The notes beneath the pieces are model-generated. The model was not told the origin of the DNA. It worked only from the letters and a program-made list of their open reading frames with translations, and made no database searches. DNA of 51,993 nucleotides from CAZSNH01 sp052388455. GTDB lineage: Bacteria > Pseudomonadota > Alphaproteobacteria > Rhizobiales > Hyphomicrobiaceae. This document shows positions 51,686-51,993 of this stretch, one piece after another; the stretch's first letter is position 1; the number at the start of each line of letters is the position of its first letter. The position numbers and the translations under genes were made by a program. The stretch spans positions 1 to 51,993 of the forward strand of contig JBQTIA010000107.1 of assembly GCA_052388455.1 (NCBI GenBank), written 5' to 3'.

Positions 51686-51993
51686 TCACGTCCCGTGCTC
51701 GATGCGCTTGGCTTCGTCCCAGAGGGCATCCATCTCGGCCAAGTCCGACTGGTCCGGCGCACGGCCCTGGTCCGCCAGCCGGCGCTCGATGTGGGCGAAG
51801 CGGCGAATGAACTTCTGGTTGGCGCCCCGCAGAGCCGTTTCCGGATCGATCTTCAGGTGCCGCGCCACGTTGGCCATGACGAACAGCAGATCCCCGAACT
51901 CCTCCTCGATCTTGCGTATCAGCGGTGTGCGACCCAACGGGGCAGTCACCGCCACAGCACCCCCCAAAAACGCAGAGAGTTGCCCCAAATCTT
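51686..51993 (-). CDS. mazG: Nucleoside triphosphate pyrophosphohydrolase MazG, 3' part
   Basis: The last roughly 100 residues of MazG, which hydrolyses noncanonical or excess nucleoside triphosphates. The metal-binding EEEFGDLLFVMANVARHLKIDP segment identifies it, followed by ALRGANQKFIRRFAHIE and the tail AEMDALWDEAKRIE. The gene runs off the right edge. The roughly 20 residues nearest the edge do not look like the usual MazG helix, and a run of C and A residues (51960-51975) lies there, so a frameshift or sequence problem near the edge is possible. Confidence 0.85.
   Translation of the reverse strand, partial: DLGQLSAFLGGAVAVTAPLGRTPLIRKIEEEFGDLLFVMANVARHLKIDPETALRGANQKFIRRFAHIERRLADQGRAPDQSDLAEMDALWDEAKRIEHGT

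Overview
The window reads as chromosome of a high-GC alphaproteobacterium of the Hyphomicrobiales (Rhizobiales) type. The evidence is gene content and order: sucA-sucB-lpd, a xerC gene, a phosphatidylcholine synthase (pcs), a fused ispDF gene, the dusB-ntrB-ntrC-ntrY-ntrX-trkA-aminotransferase-hfq-hflX string, and mazG at the right edge. The genus cannot be fixed from the sequence alone.

Layout. 1-4.5 kb: the end of the 2-oxoglutarate dehydrogenase cluster (sucA 3' end, sucB, lpd). Two tandem palindromes lie between sucA and sucB, and a startless DUF4160 reading frame lies between sucB and lpd. 4.5-13 kb: a DUF2177 membrane protein, a DUF1353 lipoprotein, a TraB/GumN protein, xerC, a SulP-STAS-cyclic-nucleotide-domain transporter, a short-chain dehydrogenase, a YceI protein and a YbdK-type carboxylate-amine ligase. 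13.1-13.4 kb: four back-to-back long palindromes with CTAG-type ends. 13.6-23.1 kb: an exported FecR-domain protein with an Arg/Asp-rich tail, a solitary type IIG-like restriction-modification protein, a lipid A-type acyltransferase, a UbiH-like flavoprotein that seems to start at ATT, a small exported protein, pcs and a SelD-type flavoprotein oxidoreductase.

23.2-28.8 kb is the most accessory-looking part. It holds a membrane-anchored TPR-CHAT (caspase-like) protease, a divergent membrane protein and a small secreted protein that I do not recognise, and a secreted trypsin-like protease with a classical zymogen cleavage site. Both proteases keep their catalytic residues. It is the best candidate for an undescribed system, but a joint function is inferred from proximity only.

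29-36 kb: pstSCAB phosphate import without phoU or phoB, dusA, a TauE/SafE permease, an exported pentapeptide-repeat protein and a CinA-type amidase. 36.4-51.7 kb: a MarR regulator, ispDF, and then the conserved nitrogen-regulation block (dusB-ntrBC, ntrYX, trkA, D-amino-acid-type aminotransferase, hfq, hflX), a flavoprotein monooxygenase and the 3' end of mazG.

Most genes are ordinary housekeeping genes. No rRNA, tRNA, CRISPR array, prophage or insertion sequence was recognised. Gene functions are assigned by reading motifs in the translated sequence; no database search was run.
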